Assembly: GCA_005885325.1 (NCBI GenBank) | Contig: VAYX01000106.1 | Span: 1 to 6,752 of the forward strand | Reading direction: 5' to 3' | DNA length: 6,752 bases | Source: Actinomycetota bacterium | GTDB taxonomy: Bacteria > Actinomycetota > UBA4738 > HRBIN12 | In this document: positions 5,943-6,752 of the stretch, piece after piece | How the letters are laid out: each line of letters opens with the position of its first letter | How positions within the stretch are numbered: position 1 is the stretch's first letter | Position numbers and translations under genes: made by a program | The notes under the pieces: model-generated | Seen by the model: the letters and a program-made list of their open reading frames with translations, nothing else | Database searches by the model: none | What the model was told of the DNA's origin: nothing

Positions 5943-6752
5943 TCAGCGCGCCAGGACCAGCCGCTTGAGCGAGCTATGTCCCGCCGCCTTGTACTGCACG
6001 AAGTACGCCCCTTGTGACAGCGTCCCGGTCTCGCTCGTCCCGCTCCACGTGACGTGGTAGCGGCCGGCCGGCTGCACGCCGTTCACCAGCCGGGCGACCA
6101 CCCGCCCTTGCAGGTCCACGATGCTCAGCGACACCTTCGCCGCCTGGGCCACCGTGTACTCCATCACGGTCGGGCCGCCGGTCGGGTTCGGCGACAGCTT
6201 CACCAGCGCGAAGCCCGCGATCCGGTCCGCCGAGGTCGCCTCGATCGGTCCGAAGGTCTGGCTCCGCCCGTCGCGCATCTGCGTCACCAGGCGATAGAAG
6301 TAGGTCGTGTTCGGCGCGGTGCTCCGGTCGATCGCCACCACCACGCCGCCCTCGTCACGCCGCTCGACCTCCACCGTGCTCCACGGCCCGCTCGCGTCCG
6401 CGGCGCGCTGGACCGACGTGCTCGCCACCTCGCCCTGGTCCGCGAACTGCCATCTCAGCTCCACCGAGCCGTCGTCCGCGTTCCCGGAGTCGAACAGCAT
6501 CAACTGCGTCGCCACCGGCGGCACCACCACCTGGCCCACCTTGTTCGAGGTGCTCCCCGAGTGGCAATCGTCGCCCTTGTACACCGCCGTCAGCGAGTGC
6601 ACCCCGACGGCGAAGTCCGTGACCGACAGGGTCGCCTGACCCCCCGTCAGCGGCGACGAGCCGATCTGGGTCCCGCCGTCGAAGAAGTTGACGTCCCCCG
6701 TGGCATCCCCGGGGTTCACGGTCGCGGTGAGGGTCACCTTGGCGCCCTCGTC
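5943..6752 (-). CDS. Secreted modular surface protein, C-terminal part (Ig-like, FN3-like, type IX-style sorting domain)
   Basis: The frame is open to the right edge, so only the last 269 residues are seen and the true start lies outside; the GTG at 6735-6737 is internal. Visible residues 1-77 form a bacterial Ig-like repeat of the Big_3_5 type (VTLTATVNPG, VNFFDGGTQIGS, HSLTAVYKGDD, GSTSNKVGQVV). Residues about 85-175 look like a fibronectin type III or similar beta domain (VELRWQFAD, TSVQRAADASGPWSTVE, TTYFYRLVTQMRDG). Residues about 183-269 are a FlgD-Ig/Por-type C-terminal module: LSPNPTGGPTVMEYTV, VSLSIVDLQGRVVARLV, AGRYHVTWSG, GAYFVQYKA, final KRLVLAR. In FCB-type bacteria this ending directs cargo through the type IX system to the outer surface, often onto a polysaccharide anchor. 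Its role as adhesin, enzyme or structural protein depends on the missing N-terminal part. A strong hairpin follows the TGA stop at 5943-5945. Confidence 0.87.
   Translation of the reverse strand, partial: DEGAKVTLTATVNPGDATGDVNFFDGGTQIGSSPLTGGQATLSVTDFAVGVHSLTAVYKGDDCHSGSTSNKVGQVVVPPVATQLMLFDSGNADDGSVELRWQFADQGEVASTSVQRAADASGPWSTVEVERRDEGGVVVAIDRSTAPNTTYFYRLVTQMRDGRSQTFGPIEATSADRIAGFALVKLSPNPTGGPTVMEYTVAQAAKVSLSIVDLQGRVVARLVNGVQPAGRYHVTWSGTSETGTLSQGAYFVQYKAAGHSSLKRLVLAR

Noticed and set aside
1..6752. CRISPR array, tRNA, rRNA, insertion sequence or defence system
   Set aside because: No regularly spaced repeats, cloverleaf or conserved rRNA segments were seen, no transposase motifs, and no nuclease or toxin-antitoxin domains were recognised in the translated frames.

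Overview
The window is GC-rich bacterial DNA holding four confidently recognisable protein genes. Three belong to cell-surface polysaccharide or envelope glycan work and one is a secreted surface protein. The secreted protein ends in an 'SPNP... GR.V... AG.Y..W.G... G.YF' module of the FlgD-Ig / type IX secretion (Por) C-terminal sorting class. That ending, with the high GC content, suggests a lineage of the Fibrobacterota-Chlorobiota-Bacteroidota (FCB) group or a related candidate phylum such as Eisenbacteria. The phylum is an inference from style only; there is no rRNA or marker gene here.

Layout from left to right. Positions 1-639 contain no gene I can name, although one minus-strand frame stays open for the whole stretch and looks partly protein-like. 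Positions 640-2028 (+) encode a polytopic O-antigen ligase/polymerase-type protein (Wzy_C domain). Positions 2152-3225 (-) encode a Wzz/GumC-type chain-length determinant with two membrane segments, a coiled-coil periplasmic region and a GNVR-like C-terminal motif, and no kinase domain. These two genes converge over a 123-bp gap with a 10-bp hairpin. Within that gap a short frame starts at the ligase stop codon (TGATG overlap) and runs into the antisense of the wzz-like gene, which could mark a truncated next cistron. Positions 3226-3954 are a 729-bp spacer with no confident gene. Positions 3955-5469 (-) encode a GT-C (GT39/ArnT-like) membrane glycosyltransferase with a C-terminal soluble domain. 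Positions 5470-5942 are a second spacer ending in a perfect 11-bp terminator-type hairpin. Positions 5943-6752 (-) are the C-terminal 269 residues of a modular secreted protein (Ig-like, FN3-like, sorting domain) that enters from beyond the right edge.

Functionally, the ligase/polymerase and the Wzz-like protein are parts of a Wzy-dependent pathway: lipid-linked repeat units are polymerised or transferred at the periplasmic face, and Wzz sets chain length. The GT39-like enzyme would add a sugar from a polyprenyl-phosphate donor to a lipid or protein acceptor on the same face. In type IX secretion systems, cargo with such C-terminal domains is anchored to a surface polysaccharide, so proximity to these genes is suggestive but not proof of linkage. 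About 1.9 kb of the 6.75 kb lacks a confident gene, which fits a rearranged or decaying accessory locus. I see no CRISPR, tRNA, rRNA, transposase or defence system, and nothing I would call a clearly new system.
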